A stretch of DNA of 64,000 bases, taken from contig NZ_CP116009.1 of assembly GCF_027941915.1 (NCBI RefSeq), forward strand, positions 1 to 64,000. The letters are read 5' to 3'. The translations under genes and the position numbers were made by a program. The notes below the pieces were generated by a model. It had not been told where the DNA came from, did no database searches, and was given only the letters and a program-made list of their open reading frames with translations. Source of the DNA: Ramlibacter tataouinensis (GTDB lineage: Bacteria > Pseudomonadota > Gammaproteobacteria > Burkholderiales > Burkholderiaceae_C). This document shows, one piece after another, positions 48,325-59,631 of the stretch; position 1 is the stretch's first letter, and each line of letters starts with the position of its first letter.

Positions 48325-48360
48325 TTGGGCGAGGACCGGCGAAGCCGGATCCTCGCCCAA
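48325..48360. terminator. Second long hairpin after livF
   Basis: The stem TTGGGCGAGGA/TCCTCGCCCAA (11 bp) continues into CCGGC-GAA-GCCGG with a single bulged A. No T-run follows. It is a strong structure and looks like a palindromic intergenic element as much as a terminator. Confidence 0.55.
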
Positions 48361-48456
48361 GGGGTGTCCGCGCTGCATGTTATTCCGCGCGGACGGTTCG
48401 ACCTGCGGTCGGAAGCGATGGGGCCATTCCAAAGTCCCTGCCGCGACAAGACGGCA

Positions 48457-48484
48457 TTGCAGCGCAGCATGCCTTTCCTAGAAT
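48457..48484 (+). promoter_or_regulatory. Putative sigma-70 promoter for the beta-oxidation operon
   Basis: TTGCAG (48457-48462), a 16-bp spacer and TAGAAT (48479-48484, 5 of 6 -10 consensus) lie 47 bp before ATG 48531, followed by a T-rich leader (GTTCTTTTTCTTTCC). Confidence 0.45.
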
Positions 48485-48530
48485 CGCCCCAAGCGAACGA
48501 GCGTTCTTTTTCTTTCCAGGAGCACCGCAC

Positions 48531-50633
<2,103 letters not shown>

Positions 50634-50640
50634 CCCTCCA

Positions 50641-52116
50641 ATGCTCAAGCGCGTTCTCCTCGCGGTACTCGGCCTGGTGCTGCTGCTGGCAGCGGCGGTG
50701 GCCGTGAACACCCTGCGCCAGGGCTCACGCCAGCTGCAGGTGCCGCCGGCGCCGCCGCTCGCGCTCGATGCCAATGCGGTGGCGGACAAGCTGGCCGGCG
50801 CGATCCGCTTTCGCACCGAGTCCAGCCTGGCCGACCCGCAGGCCAACGCCGAGGAGTTCCGCAAGCTCCACGCGTACTTGGAGCAGCGGTTTCCGCGCCT
50901 GCACGCCACGCTGCAGCGCGAGCTGGTGGGTGGCCTCAGCCTGCTCTACACCTGGCGCGGCACCGACCCCGACGCCCGGCCCATCGCCCTGATGGCGCAC
51001 CACGACGTGGTACCGATCGAGCCGGGCACCGAGAAGAACTGGACAGCCGGTCCCTACGCCGGCGAGGTGCGTGACGGCTTCGTCTGGGGCCGCGGCGCCT
51101 GGGACGACAAGGGCAACCTCGTCGCCCAGATGGAAGCGATCGAGTTGCTGCTCGCCTCGGCATTCCAGCCGCGCCAGACCGTGTACCTGATCTCCGGCGC
51201 CGACGAGGAAGTGAGCGGCCTGCGCGGCGCGCAGCAGATCGTGAAGCTGCTGGAACAACGCAAGGTCCGGCTCGAGTTCGTGATCGACGAAGGGCTGTTC
51301 GTCACCGAAGGGCTGATGCCGGGCGTCGCCGCCCCGGTCGCGCTGGTGGGCGTCGCCGAGAAAGGCTACCTGTCGGTGGCGATTAAGGCCAAGGGCATCC
51401 CGGGCCACTCGTCGGCGCCGCCGCCGCCGGGCCAGACGGCGATCTCCAAGCTGTCCGCCGCCTTGGGCCGGCTGGAGCAGCAGCAGTTGCCGGCCGCGAT
51501 GAAGGGCGTGGCGCGCGAGATGTTCGAGACGCTGGCGCCCGAGATGGGCGGCTTCCAGCGGGTCGCGCTGTCCAACCTGTGGCTGTTCGGCCCGGTCGTC
51601 CAGGGCCAGCTGGAGAAGGCCGGCAGCACCAATGCGATGCTGCGCACCACCACCGCCTTGACCATCTTGCAGGCCGGCAACAAGGACAACGTCATCCCCG
51701 AGCAGGCGCAGGCCGTGGTGAACTTCCGCATCATGCCGGGCGAGACCCGCAGCAGCGTCCTGCAGCACGTGCGCGAGCAGGTGGGCGACGGGTTCGAACT
51801 GAGCGAAATCCCCGGTGGCGCCGACCCGACCGGCATCTCGCCGACCGCGGCGCCTTCCTACCAGCTGCTCAACCGCACCTTGCGCTCGCTGCATCCCGAC
51901 GTGCTGGTCACGCCGGCGCTGTACGTGGCCGGGTCGGACTCGCGCCACTTCACCGGCCTGACCGACAACATCTATCGCTTTTCCCCCATTCGCGTGAAGC
52001 CGGAGGACCTGCCCCGGCTGCACGGCACCAACGAGCGCATCTCGGTCGCCAACCTGGGTGAGCTCGTCCGCTTCTACCACCAGCTGCTGCGCAACCTCAA
52101 CTCGCCGGCGCCCTGA
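50641..52116 (+). CDS. M20 family metallopeptidase (carboxypeptidase S / PM20D1-like)
   Basis: Zinc peptidase of 491 aa with an N-terminal membrane anchor (residues 4-22) that places the enzyme in the periplasm. Metal and catalytic residues are visible: H120/D122 (MAHHDVVP), D155 (GRGAWDDKG), D188-E190 (GADEEVSG), and a C-terminal histidine in SDSRHF. The 40-residue spacer, the long lid domain and the [18 protein letters not shown] motif resemble carboxypeptidase S and mammalian PM20D1. PM20D1 makes and cleaves N-fatty-acyl amino acids. By context it may deacylate or hydrolyse an N-acyl compound before beta-oxidation. It begins 7 bp after the FadJ-like gene. Confidence 0.88.
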   Translation: MLKRVLLAVLGLVLLLAAAVAVNTLRQGSRQLQVPPAPPLALDANAVADKLAGAIRFRTESSLADPQANAEEFRKLHAYLEQRFPRLHATLQRELVGGLSLLYTWRGTDPDARPIALMAHHDVVPIEPGTEKNWTAGPYAGEVRDGFVWGRGAWDDKGNLVAQMEAIELLLASAFQPRQTVYLISGADEEVSGLRGAQQIVKLLEQRKVRLEFVIDEGLFVTEGLMPGVAAPVALVGVAEKGYLSVAIKAKGIPGHSSAPPPPGQTAISKLSAALGRLEQQQLPAAMKGVAREMFETLAPEMGGFQRVALSNLWLFGPVVQGQLEKAGSTNAMLRTTTALTILQAGNKDNVIPEQAQAVVNFRIMPGETRSSVLQHVREQVGDGFELSEIPGGADPTGISPTAAPSYQLLNRTLRSLHPDVLVTPALYVAGSDSRHFTGLTDNIYRFSPIRVKPEDLPRLHGTNERISVANLGELVRFYHQLLRNLNSPAP

Positions 52117-52147
52117 AACCGGAAACCCGCAAGAAAGGCACTCCACC

Positions 52148-53323
52148 ATGACCCAAGCCGTCATCGTCTCCACCGCCCGCACGCCGCTGACCAAGAGCTG
52201 GAAGGGCGCCTTCAACATGACGCACGGCGCCACGCTCGGCGGCCACGCCGTCCGGCACGCCGTGCAGCGCGCCGGCATCGAGCCGGGCGCGGTGGAAGAC
52301 GTGCTCATGGGCTGCGCCAACCCCGAAGGCGCCACCGGCTCCAACATCGCGCGCCAGATCGCGCTGATGGCCGACCTGCCGATCACGGTGTCGGGCATGA
52401 CCGTCAACCGGTTCTGCTCGTCCGGCCTGCAGACCATCGCCATGGCTTCGCAGCGCATCATCGCCGGCGAGGGCGAGGTGTACGTGGCCGGGGGCGTGGA
52501 GAGCATCTCCTGCGTGCAGCAGGAGATGAACCTGCACATGATCAAGGATCCGGACCTGGAGCAGAAGAAGCCCGAGATCTACTGGTCCATGCTGCAGACC
52601 GCCGAGCAGGTCGCCAAGCGCTACGGCATCGACCGCGACCGCATGGACGAGTACGGCGCCGCCAGCCAGCAGAGGGCCTGCGCCGCCCAGGCGGCCGGCA
52701 AGTTCGAAGACGAGATCGCGCCGATCACGGTCAAGGCCGGCGTGGCCGACCCGGTCATGGGCCTGCGCACCAAGGAAGTCACGGTCAGCAAGGACGAAGG
52801 CCTGCGCGAGGGCACCACGAAGGAGGGCATCAGCGGCATCAAGCCGGCGCTGCCGGGCGGCGTGATCGCGGCCGGCAATGCCAGCCAGTTCTCCGACGGC
52901 GCCGGCGCCTGCGTGGTGGTCGGTGAAGGCTACGCGTCGAAGCACAACCTCAAGCCGATCGGCCGCTTCCTCGGCTTCGCGGTGGCCGGCTGCGAGCCCG
53001 ACGAGATGGGCATCGGCCCGGTGTTCGCCGTGCCCAAGGTGCTCAAGCAGCTGGGCCTGAAGGTCGAGGACATCGACCTGTGGGAGCTGAACGAGGCCTT
53101 CGCCGTGCAGGTGCTCTACTGCCGCGACAAGCTGGGCATCCCGGCCGACCGGCTGAACGTCAACGGCGGCGCCATCGCCGTCGGCCATCCCTATGGCGTG
53201 TCGGGCCAGCGCCTGACGGGCCATGCGCTGATCGAGGGCAAGCGCCGCGGCGCCAAGCGCGTCTGCGTGACCATGTGCATCGGCGGCGGCATGGGCGCGG
53301 CAGGGGTGTTCGAGGTGCTGTAA
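52148..53323 (+). CDS. Acetyl-CoA C-acyltransferase (thiolase, FadA-like)
   Basis: Last step of beta-oxidation: thiolytic cleavage of 3-ketoacyl-CoA. The 391-aa product is standard thiolase length, with the nucleophile in [14 protein letters not shown] (Cys about 89), [16 protein letters not shown] (His about 349) and the second Cys in [16 protein letters not shown]. The start ATG 52148 has AAAGG upstream. It lies 31 bp after the M20 gene, with the acyl-CoA dehydrogenase downstream beyond a repeat. Confidence 0.95.
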   Translation: MTQAVIVSTARTPLTKSWKGAFNMTHGATLGGHAVRHAVQRAGIEPGAVEDVLMGCANPEGATGSNIARQIALMADLPITVSGMTVNRFCSSGLQTIAMASQRIIAGEGEVYVAGGVESISCVQQEMNLHMIKDPDLEQKKPEIYWSMLQTAEQVAKRYGIDRDRMDEYGAASQQRACAAQAAGKFEDEIAPITVKAGVADPVMGLRTKEVTVSKDEGLREGTTKEGISGIKPALPGGVIAAGNASQFSDGAGACVVVGEGYASKHNLKPIGRFLGFAVAGCEPDEMGIGPVFAVPKVLKQLGLKVEDIDLWELNEAFAVQVLYCRDKLGIPADRLNVNGGAIAVGHPYGVSGQRLTGHALIEGKRRGAKRVCVTMCIGGGMGAAGVFEVL

Positions 53324-53331
53324 GAAAGGGG

Positions 53332-53432
53332 TGTCATGGCGGGCGTGCCCCGCCATCCATCTCCCGGCCGTCGGACACGCCCGCGCGGGTCGAGGCAGCG
53401 GGAGATGGATTCCGGCTTTCGCCGGGATGACA
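53332..53432. repeat. 101-bp palindromic intergenic repeat
   Basis: Outer arms TGTCAT/ATGACA enclose a nested set of inverted repeats: ATGGCGGG/CCCGCCAT (53336-53356), CCATCTCCC (53357-53365) pairing with GGGAGATGG (53400-53408), and CCGGC-TTTC-GCCGG (53412-53425). The right part, GGATTCCGGCTTTCGCCGGG then ATGACA, matches the unit type at 32692-32864. It lies between the thiolase and acyl-CoA dehydrogenase genes. Confidence 0.65.
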
Positions 53433-53463
53433 TCGCCCCCGACCATCGCGCGACCGAGTCACC

Positions 53464-55296
53464 ATGTCCACCCTCCGCCCCACGCTCGATGTCCTGCTCT
53501 ACGACTGGCTGAAGGTCGATCGGTTGGCCGAGCGTCCCCGCTTTGCCGACCACTCGCGCGACACCTTCGACGCCGTGCTCGATACCTGCGAGCGCATCGC
53601 GCGCGAGAAGTACGCGCCGTTCAACCGGCTGGTCGACACCGAGGAGCCGCGCTTCGACGGCGAGCAGGTGATCCTGCCGCAGGCCACCAAGGACGCGTGG
53701 GACGCCTACGCCGGCTCCGGCATGCTGAGCGCCGCGCAGGACTACGCCATCGGCGGCATGCAGTTGCCGTACACGGTGGAGGCGGCCGCCGGCGCGTTCT
53801 TCGCCACCGCCTCGGTCAGCATCGGCGCCGGCCTGCTGACGGTGGGCAACGCCAATCTGCTGATGGCGCATGGCACGGACCTGCAGAAGCAGGTGTTCGC
53901 GGCCAACGAGTTCAGCGGGCGCTTTTCCGGCACCATGTGCCTGTCGGAGCCGCAGGCCGGCTCCTCGCTGTCGGACGTGGCGACGCGGGCGGTGCCCGAC
54001 GGCGCCGACTTCGAGGCCGACCCGCTCGGCCCACGCTACCGCCTCACCGGCAACAAGATGTGGATCTCGGCCGGCGAGCACGAGCTGGCCGAGAACATCG
54101 TCCACCTGGTGCTGGCCAAGATCCCGGGGCCGGACGGCAAGCTGGTGCCGGGCACGCGCGGCATCTCGCTGTTCATCGTGCCCAAGAAGCTGGTGGGGCC
54201 GGATGGCCGGCTCACCGGCGAGCGCAACGACGTGGCGCTGGCCGGCCTGAACCACAAGCTGGGCTGGCGCGGCACCACCAACACGCTGCTGAACTTCGGG
54301 GAAGGGCGGTACCCGGTGCGCGGCGCCGCCGGCGCGATCGGCTACCGGGTGGGCCAACCGGGCGAAGGCCTGCGCTGCATGTTCCACATGATGAACGAGG
54401 CGCGCATCGGCATCGGGATGGCGGCCACCTCGCTGGGCCTGGCGGGCTACTACGCGTCGCTCGACTATGCGAGGAACCGTCCGCAGGGCCGCCCCGTGGG
54501 GCCGGGCGGCAAGGATCCCGCGCAGCCGCAGGTGCGCATCATCGAGCACGCCGACGTCAAACGCATGCTGCTGGCGCAGAAGGCCTATGCCGAGGGTGCG
54601 CTGGCGCTGATGCTGTACTGCGCGCGGCTGGTGGACGAGCAGCACACCGGCGCGCCGGACGCCGCCGACGAGGCGCGCCTGCTGCTGGAAGTGCTGACGC
54701 CGATCGCCAAGAGCTGGCCCAGCGAGTTCTGCCTGGAGGGCAACTCGCTGGCCATCCAGGTCCATGGCGGCTACGGCTACACGCGCGACTTCCCGGTCGA
54801 GCAGTACTGGCGCGACCAGCGCCTGAACATGATCCACGAGGGCACGCACGGCATCCAGGCCACCGATTTGCTGGGCCGCAAGGTGGTGATGGAGGGCGGC
54901 CGTGGCCTGCAGCTGCTGGCCGGGCGCGTCAACGCCACCATCGGGCGGGCGCTGCAGCGCGCCGACCTGGCCGCACACGGCAACGAGCTGGCCCGGGCCC
55001 TGCAGCACGTCGGTGCCGCCACCAAGGCCGCCTGGTCCTCCGGCGACCCGACCATGGCGCTGGCCAACGCGGTGCCCTACATGCAGGCGTTCGGCCACAC
55101 GGTGATCGCCTGGATCTGGCTGGACGTGCTGCTCACGGTCCCGGCCGAGGCCAGCGCGCGCAGCGCCGCCGAAACCGGGCGCGTGCACGCCGGCCGATAC
55201 TTCTTCCACTACGAACTGCCCAAGATCGGCGCCTGGCTGCGGGTGGTCGAGACGCGCGACCCCACCTGCGCCCACATGCCCGAAGAGGCGTTCTGA
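53464..55296 (+). CDS. Acyl-CoA dehydrogenase with C-terminal extension (DmdC/FadE-like)
   Basis: FAD enzyme introducing the first double bond into an acyl-CoA. The 610-aa protein has the ACAD N-terminal helices (YDWLKVDRLAERPRFADHSR), the middle domain with MCLSEPQAGSSLSDV and KMWISAGEH, and the C-terminal helical bundle with LEGNSLAIQVHGGYGYTRDFPVEQYWRD (catalytic-region GGYGYTRDF). An extra C-terminal domain of about 130 residues is characteristic of the long ACAD group that includes 3-methylmercaptopropionyl-CoA dehydrogenase. The ATG at 53464 follows the palindromic repeat; no strong Shine-Dalgarno is seen. Confidence 0.93.
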   Translation: MSTLRPTLDVLLYDWLKVDRLAERPRFADHSRDTFDAVLDTCERIAREKYAPFNRLVDTEEPRFDGEQVILPQATKDAWDAYAGSGMLSAAQDYAIGGMQLPYTVEAAAGAFFATASVSIGAGLLTVGNANLLMAHGTDLQKQVFAANEFSGRFSGTMCLSEPQAGSSLSDVATRAVPDGADFEADPLGPRYRLTGNKMWISAGEHELAENIVHLVLAKIPGPDGKLVPGTRGISLFIVPKKLVGPDGRLTGERNDVALAGLNHKLGWRGTTNTLLNFGEGRYPVRGAAGAIGYRVGQPGEGLRCMFHMMNEARIGIGMAATSLGLAGYYASLDYARNRPQGRPVGPGGKDPAQPQVRIIEHADVKRMLLAQKAYAEGALALMLYCARLVDEQHTGAPDAADEARLLLEVLTPIAKSWPSEFCLEGNSLAIQVHGGYGYTRDFPVEQYWRDQRLNMIHEGTHGIQATDLLGRKVVMEGGRGLQLLAGRVNATIGRALQRADLAAHGNELARALQHVGAATKAAWSSGDPTMALANAVPYMQAFGHTVIAWIWLDVLLTVPAEASARSAAETGRVHAGRYFFHYELPKIGAWLRVVETRDPTCAHMPEEAF

Positions 55297-55328
55297 ACCC
55301 TTTCGAAACCCAACCCGAGACAAGGCCC

Positions 55329-56120
55329 ATGACCCGCACCATCCAGCAACTCATCGACCTCGGCGGCAAGACCGCGCTCGTCACCGGCGGCTCGCGCGGC
55401 CTCGGCCTGCAACTGGCGCATGCGCTGGGCGAAGCGGGCGCGAAGATCATGCTGACCTCGCGCAAGGCGGCCGACCTGGAGGAGTCCGCGGCCGAACTGC
55501 AGGCGGCCGGCATCGACGCGCGCTGGATCGCCGCCGACGCCTCGCGCGAGGAGGACATCCGCCGCATGGCCGACGAGACGCTCGAGCGCATGGGCGACGT
55601 CCACATCCTGGTCAACAACGCCGGCGCCGCCTGGGGCGCGCCGGCCGAGGACCACCCGGTGGAGGCCTGGGACAAGCTGATGAACCTGAACGTGCGCGGC
55701 TATTTCATCCTCAGCCAGCACATCGCCAAGAAGAGCATGATCCCGCGCCAGGGCGGCCGCATCATCAACATCGCCTCGATCGCCGGGCTGGGCGGCAACC
55801 CGCCGGAGATGCAGACGCTGGCCTACAACACGTCCAAGGGCGCGGTCATCAACTTCACCCGTGCGCTGGCCTGCGAGTGGGGCCGCTACGGCATCAACGT
55901 CAATGCCATCTGTCCCGGCTTCTTCCCCAGCAAGATGACGCGCGGCACGCTCGACCGGCTGGGCGAGGACAAGCTCGCCGCCCACGCGCCGCTGCGCCGG
56001 CTCGGCGACGACGAGGACCTGAAGGGCACGGCCGTGCTGTTCGCCTCCGATGCCGGCAAGCACATCACCGGCCAGTGGCTGGCGGTGGATGGCGGCGTCA
56101 GCGTCGTCACCGGCGGTTGA
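55329..56120 (+). CDS. SDR family oxidoreductase (classical)
   Basis: Short-chain dehydrogenase of 263 aa, NAD(P)-dependent. It has the cofactor motif TGGSRGLG (21-28), NNAGAAWG, a catalytic Ser in NIASIAGLGG, and the YNTSK Tyr/Lys pair (Y-x-x-x-K). The C-terminal GQWLAVDGGVSVV is typical. Possibly a 3-ketoacyl or alcohol dehydrogenase in the surrounding fatty-acid pathway; substrate not known. It lies 32 bp after the acyl-CoA dehydrogenase, with a 16-bp gap to the thioesterase. Confidence 0.92.
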   Translation: MTRTIQQLIDLGGKTALVTGGSRGLGLQLAHALGEAGAKIMLTSRKAADLEESAAELQAAGIDARWIAADASREEDIRRMADETLERMGDVHILVNNAGAAWGAPAEDHPVEAWDKLMNLNVRGYFILSQHIAKKSMIPRQGGRIINIASIAGLGGNPPEMQTLAYNTSKGAVINFTRALACEWGRYGINVNAICPGFFPSKMTRGTLDRLGEDKLAAHAPLRRLGDDEDLKGTAVLFASDAGKHITGQWLAVDGGVSVVTGG

Positions 56121-56136
56121 GGCACCCGGGTTGTCC

Positions 56137-56571
56137 ATGCACTTCGGCGCCGACATTCCCTTCGTCCACCACCTGGGCTTCGAGCTGCAGCGGATGGAGG
56201 GCGGCGAATCGCTGATCGCATACCAGGCCCGGCCCGAGCACCTCAACTCGTTCGGCGTCACCCATGGCGGCGCCGTGATGACGCTGATGGACGTGGCCAT
56301 GGCGGTGGCGGCGCGCAGCATCCAGAAGGACATGGGCGTGGTCACCATCGAGATGAAGACCACCTTCATGCAGCCCTCGCGGGGACTGCTCGCCGCGCGC
56401 GGCCGGCTGATGCACCGCACCGCGACCCTGGCCTTCTGCGAGGCCACCATCAGCGACGAAGCCGGCGCCGCGTGCGCGCACGCCACCGGCACCGGCACCT
56501 TCAAGTACGTGCCGCGGCTGCCGGTCGGCCGCAAGGGCACGCACGCCTTCAACGTGATCTCCACCGACTGA
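56137..56571 (+). CDS. PaaI family hotdog thioesterase
   Basis: Acyl-CoA thioesterase of 144 aa with a single hotdog domain. The motif HLNSFGVTHGGAVMTLMDVAMAVAAR holds the catalytic Asn/His/Gly region and long helix, followed by EMKTTFMQPSRG. It could relieve dead-end acyl-CoA in the pathway. A TTG at 56131 is also in frame; ATG 56137 was preferred. It follows the SDR gene closely. Confidence 0.88.
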   Translation: MHFGADIPFVHHLGFELQRMEGGESLIAYQARPEHLNSFGVTHGGAVMTLMDVAMAVAARSIQKDMGVVTIEMKTTFMQPSRGLLAARGRLMHRTATLAFCEATISDEAGAACAHATGTGTFKYVPRLPVGRKGTHAFNVISTD

Positions 56572-56584
56572 CCAGGAGGACGCC

Positions 56585-57601
56585 ATGCCGACCAACCGCC
56601 AGATCCTGCTCGACAACCGCCCGCAGGGCGAAGCCACCACCGCCAACTTCAAGCTGGTCAGCAGCGAGACGCCGCCGCTGCAGGACGGCCAGGTGCTGGT
56701 GCGCCACCATTTCCTCAGCCTGGACCCGTACATGCGCGGCCGCATGAACGAGAGCAAGAGCTACGCCCAGCCGCAGCCGCTGGGCGAGGTGATGATCGGC
56801 GGCACCGCCGGCGAGGTGGTGGAAAGCCGCCACCCGAAGTACCAGCCCGGCGACATGGTGCAGGGCATGGGCGGCTGGCAGGAATACAGCGTGGTCGATG
56901 CCGCGCAGCCGGGCGCGCTGCGCAAGCTGGACACCACGCAGGTGCCGCTGTCGCAGTACCTGGGCGCCGTCGGCATGCCCGGCGTGACGGGCTGGTACGG
57001 GCTGGTGAAGATCATCGAGCCGAAGCCCGGCCAGACGATCGCGGTCAGCGCCGCCAGCGGCGCCGTCGGCAGCACCGTGGGCGTGCTGGCCAAGGCGCGC
57101 GGCTGCCGCGCGGTGGGCATCGCCGGCGGACCCGAGAAGTGCCGCTACGTGACCGAGGAGCTGGGCTTCGACGCCTGCATCGACTACAAGCAGCACGCCG
57201 ATGCGATCTCGCTGTCGAAGGCGCTCAAGCAGGCCTGCCCGGACGGCATCGACGGCTACTTCGAGAACGTCGGCGGCATGGTGATGGATGCCGTGATGCT
57301 GCGCATGAATGCCTTCTCGCGCATCGCCCTGTGCGGCATGATTTCCGGCTACGACGGCAAGCCAATCCCGATGTCGTACCCGCAACTGCTGCTCACCAAC
57401 CGCATGCGGGTGCAGGGCTTCATCGTCAGCGAGCACATGGAGGTCTGGCCCGAGGCCCTGAAGGAACTGGGCGAGCTGGTGGGCAGCGGCAAGCTGCGTC
57501 CGCGCGAGACCATCGCCCAGGGCCTGGAGTCGGCGCCCGAGGCCTTCCTGGGCCTGCTGCGCGGCCGCAACTTCGGCAAGCAGCTGGTCAAGCTGGTGTG
57601 A
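56585..57601 (+). CDS. NADP-dependent oxidoreductase, MDR family (CurA-like)
   Basis: Zinc-free medium-chain reductase of 338 aa. Residues HHFLSLDPYMRGRMN are the CurA/leukotriene B4 dehydrogenase signature, followed by the Rossmann domain (VSAASGAVGSTVGVLAK, about 150-170) and the FENVGG motif. Such enzymes reduce the double bond of alpha,beta-unsaturated ketones or aldehydes. A good AGGAGG (56573-56578) precedes ATG 56585. It may supply reduced carbonyl intermediates to the nearby dehydrogenases. Confidence 0.92.
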   Translation: MPTNRQILLDNRPQGEATTANFKLVSSETPPLQDGQVLVRHHFLSLDPYMRGRMNESKSYAQPQPLGEVMIGGTAGEVVESRHPKYQPGDMVQGMGGWQEYSVVDAAQPGALRKLDTTQVPLSQYLGAVGMPGVTGWYGLVKIIEPKPGQTIAVSAASGAVGSTVGVLAKARGCRAVGIAGGPEKCRYVTEELGFDACIDYKQHADAISLSKALKQACPDGIDGYFENVGGMVMDAVMLRMNAFSRIALCGMISGYDGKPIPMSYPQLLLTNRMRVQGFIVSEHMEVWPEALKELGELVGSGKLRPRETIAQGLESAPEAFLGLLRGRNFGKQLVKLV

Positions 57602-57615
57602 CGGCGGGCCAGGGC

Positions 57616-58659
57616 ATGGAGCCACGCCAGGGCGAGGAGTTCCGCGAAGACCTGCGACCCGGCGCGCGCAATGCCCAGGCGCGGCGGCTGCTCACGCCGC
57701 AGGAACTGGCGCCGCTGACACGGCTCTCGTCCTGGCGCTCGGCCCTTTCCATCGCCCACACTTTCGGCCTGATCGCACTGGCGATGGCGCTGGCGATCGC
57801 CACCTGGCCGAGCGCCTGGATGCTGCTGTCCCTCGTGGCGATCGGGGTCGCGCAGCATGGCCTGTTCATCCTGGCGCACGAGGCCGCGCACTACCGCCTG
57901 TTCCCCGGCCGCAGCGCCAACGACCTCGTCGGCCGTGCCATCGGCATGGTCGGCGGCGTGTCCATGTGCACGTACCGCGTGACGCACCGGCTGCACCACA
58001 ACAACCTGTACACCGAGGAAGACCCGGACACCGCCATCCACGGGGGCTACCCGCGCGGCAAGGGTTACCTCCTGAACAAGCTGGTGCGCGACGTGCTGGG
58101 GCTGAACGCCTGGAAGACCTTTGCCTACTTCTTCGGCGCGCCGGCGATCAACGACGACACCCGGCGGGAGATCCGGCCGCTGGACGACACCTCGCCGCAG
58201 CTGCGGGCCGCCGCGCGCGCCGATCGCCTCTGGGTCGCCGGTTTTCACGTGGCCGCGCCGCTGGCGGCCCTCGCGCTGGGCGGCTGGCGCGGCCTCGCGA
58301 TGTACACCGTGCTCTGGGTGGTGCCGCTGGTCACCGTGCTGCAGCCGATCCTGCGCCTGCGCGCCATCTGCGAGCATGGCGCGGCCCATGACCTGGGCTC
58401 GCCGCTGACGGCCGCACGCACCAACCGGACCTGGGGCTCCTGGCCGAACCGCCTGGCGCGCGCGGTCCTGTTCCCGCACCACGTGAACTACCACGTGGAG
58501 CACCACCTCTACCCGGCCGTGCCGCACTACCACCTGCCGGCGCTGCACCGCCTGCTGCAGGACAAGGGCGCGCTGGAGGCAGCCGAGGTCCGCGATTTCA
58601 CGGGGACCTGGCGACTGGTGTTCGCCCCCCGTTCGGCAGCCCGGCCACGCCCCCGCTGA
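57616..58659 (+). CDS. Fatty acid desaturase family protein
   Basis: Membrane di-iron desaturase/hydroxylase of about 347 aa. Three histidine boxes are visible: HEAAH (88-92), HRLHH (124-128) and HVEHH (about 293-297), with the NYHVEHHLYPAVPHYHLP context typical of acyl-lipid desaturases. Two pairs of membrane segments lie at about 45-95 and 210-260. The start is uncertain between ATG 57616 and GTG 57598, which would overlap the preceding stop. It may modify membrane lipids or the pathway substrate. Confidence 0.86.
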   Translation: MEPRQGEEFREDLRPGARNAQARRLLTPQELAPLTRLSSWRSALSIAHTFGLIALAMALAIATWPSAWMLLSLVAIGVAQHGLFILAHEAAHYRLFPGRSANDLVGRAIGMVGGVSMCTYRVTHRLHHNNLYTEEDPDTAIHGGYPRGKGYLLNKLVRDVLGLNAWKTFAYFFGAPAINDDTRREIRPLDDTSPQLRAAARADRLWVAGFHVAAPLAALALGGWRGLAMYTVLWVVPLVTVLQPILRLRAICEHGAAHDLGSPLTAARTNRTWGSWPNRLARAVLFPHHVNYHVEHHLYPAVPHYHLPALHRLLQDKGALEAAEVRDFTGTWRLVFAPRSAARPRPR

Positions 58660-58683
58660 GCAAGCACTCCGACAAGGACTTCG

Positions 58684-59631
58684 ATGACCGAGCTGATCCT
58701 GCACCACTACCCCGAGTCGCCGTTCGCCGAGAAGATCCGGCTGGTGCTGGGCCACAAGAAGCTGGCCTGGAAATCGGTGCACATCCCGGCCGTGATGCCC
58801 AAGCCGGACGTGGTGGCGCTGACCGGCGGCTATCGCCGGACGCCGCTGCTGCAGGTCGGCGCCGACATCTACTGCGACACCTCGCTGATCGGCGACGTGC
58901 TGGAGCACGTGCAGCCCGAGCCCCCGCTGTACCCGGCGCACCTGAAAGGCGTGGCGCGGGTGTTCGCGCAATGGGCCGACAGCACGCTGTTCTGGGCGGC
59001 GATGACGTACAGCATCCAGCCCAAGTCCATGGCGCAGATGTTCCAGAGCGCCGAGATCGGCCAGGCCTTCGCGACCGATCGCAAGGCCATGCGCAGCAAC
59101 ATGACCCAGCTGCGCCTGGGCGACGCCACCTCGGCCTACCGCTCCTACCTGCGCCGGCTGGCCTACATGGCCGACGAACACGATTTCCTGTTCGGCTCGG
59201 AAGCCTGCGTCGCCGACTTCGCCGCCTACCACCCGCTGTGGTTCACGCGCACGCGCACCCCGGCGGTGGCGGACATCCTGCAGCCCACGCCCTCGCTGCT
59301 GGAGTGGATGGAGCGGGTGTCCTCGGTCGGCCACGGGCGCTTCGAGCCGCTGGCCGCCGCCGATGCGGTCGAGGTGGCGCGCCGCGCCGACCCCGAGCCG
59401 CCGGGCCACAACCTGCTGGTGGACAGCGCCTTCCAGGACGACCACGGGATCCCGCTGGGCAGCCGCGTCACCGTGGCCGCCGAGTCGTTCGGCCTCGAGG
59501 CCACCGAGGGCGAGCTGATCGCCGCCACCCGCACCCACTACAGCCTGCGCCGCGACGACCCGCGCGCCGGCACCGTGCATGTCCATTTCCCGCGCGTCGG
59601 GTACGTCCTGAGGAAGGCAGAAACCGCATGA
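58684..59631 (+). CDS. Glutathione S-transferase family protein
   Basis: 315-aa protein with an N-terminal thioredoxin-like GST domain (LHHYPESPFAEKIRLVLGHK; the Pro-Ser-Pro replaces the Cys/Ser-Pro-x-Cys motif, and RRTPLLQVGADIYCDTSLI holds the cis-Pro) and a helical C-terminal domain. A further C-terminal part of about 90 residues is beyond the usual 220 aa. Function not recognised. It overlaps the next SDR gene by 4 bp. Confidence 0.87.
   Translation: MTELILHHYPESPFAEKIRLVLGHKKLAWKSVHIPAVMPKPDVVALTGGYRRTPLLQVGADIYCDTSLIGDVLEHVQPEPPLYPAHLKGVARVFAQWADSTLFWAAMTYSIQPKSMAQMFQSAEIGQAFATDRKAMRSNMTQLRLGDATSAYRSYLRRLAYMADEHDFLFGSEACVADFAAYHPLWFTRTRTPAVADILQPTPSLLEWMERVSSVGHGRFEPLAAADAVEVARRADPEPPGHNLLVDSAFQDDHGIPLGSRVTVAAESFGLEATEGELIAATRTHYSLRRDDPRAGTVHVHFPRVGYVLRKAETA

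Noticed and set aside
57598..57615. GTG at 57598 as the certain desaturase start
   Set aside because: It makes an attractive stop-overlap but has no better ribosome site than ATG 57616; left as an alternative.
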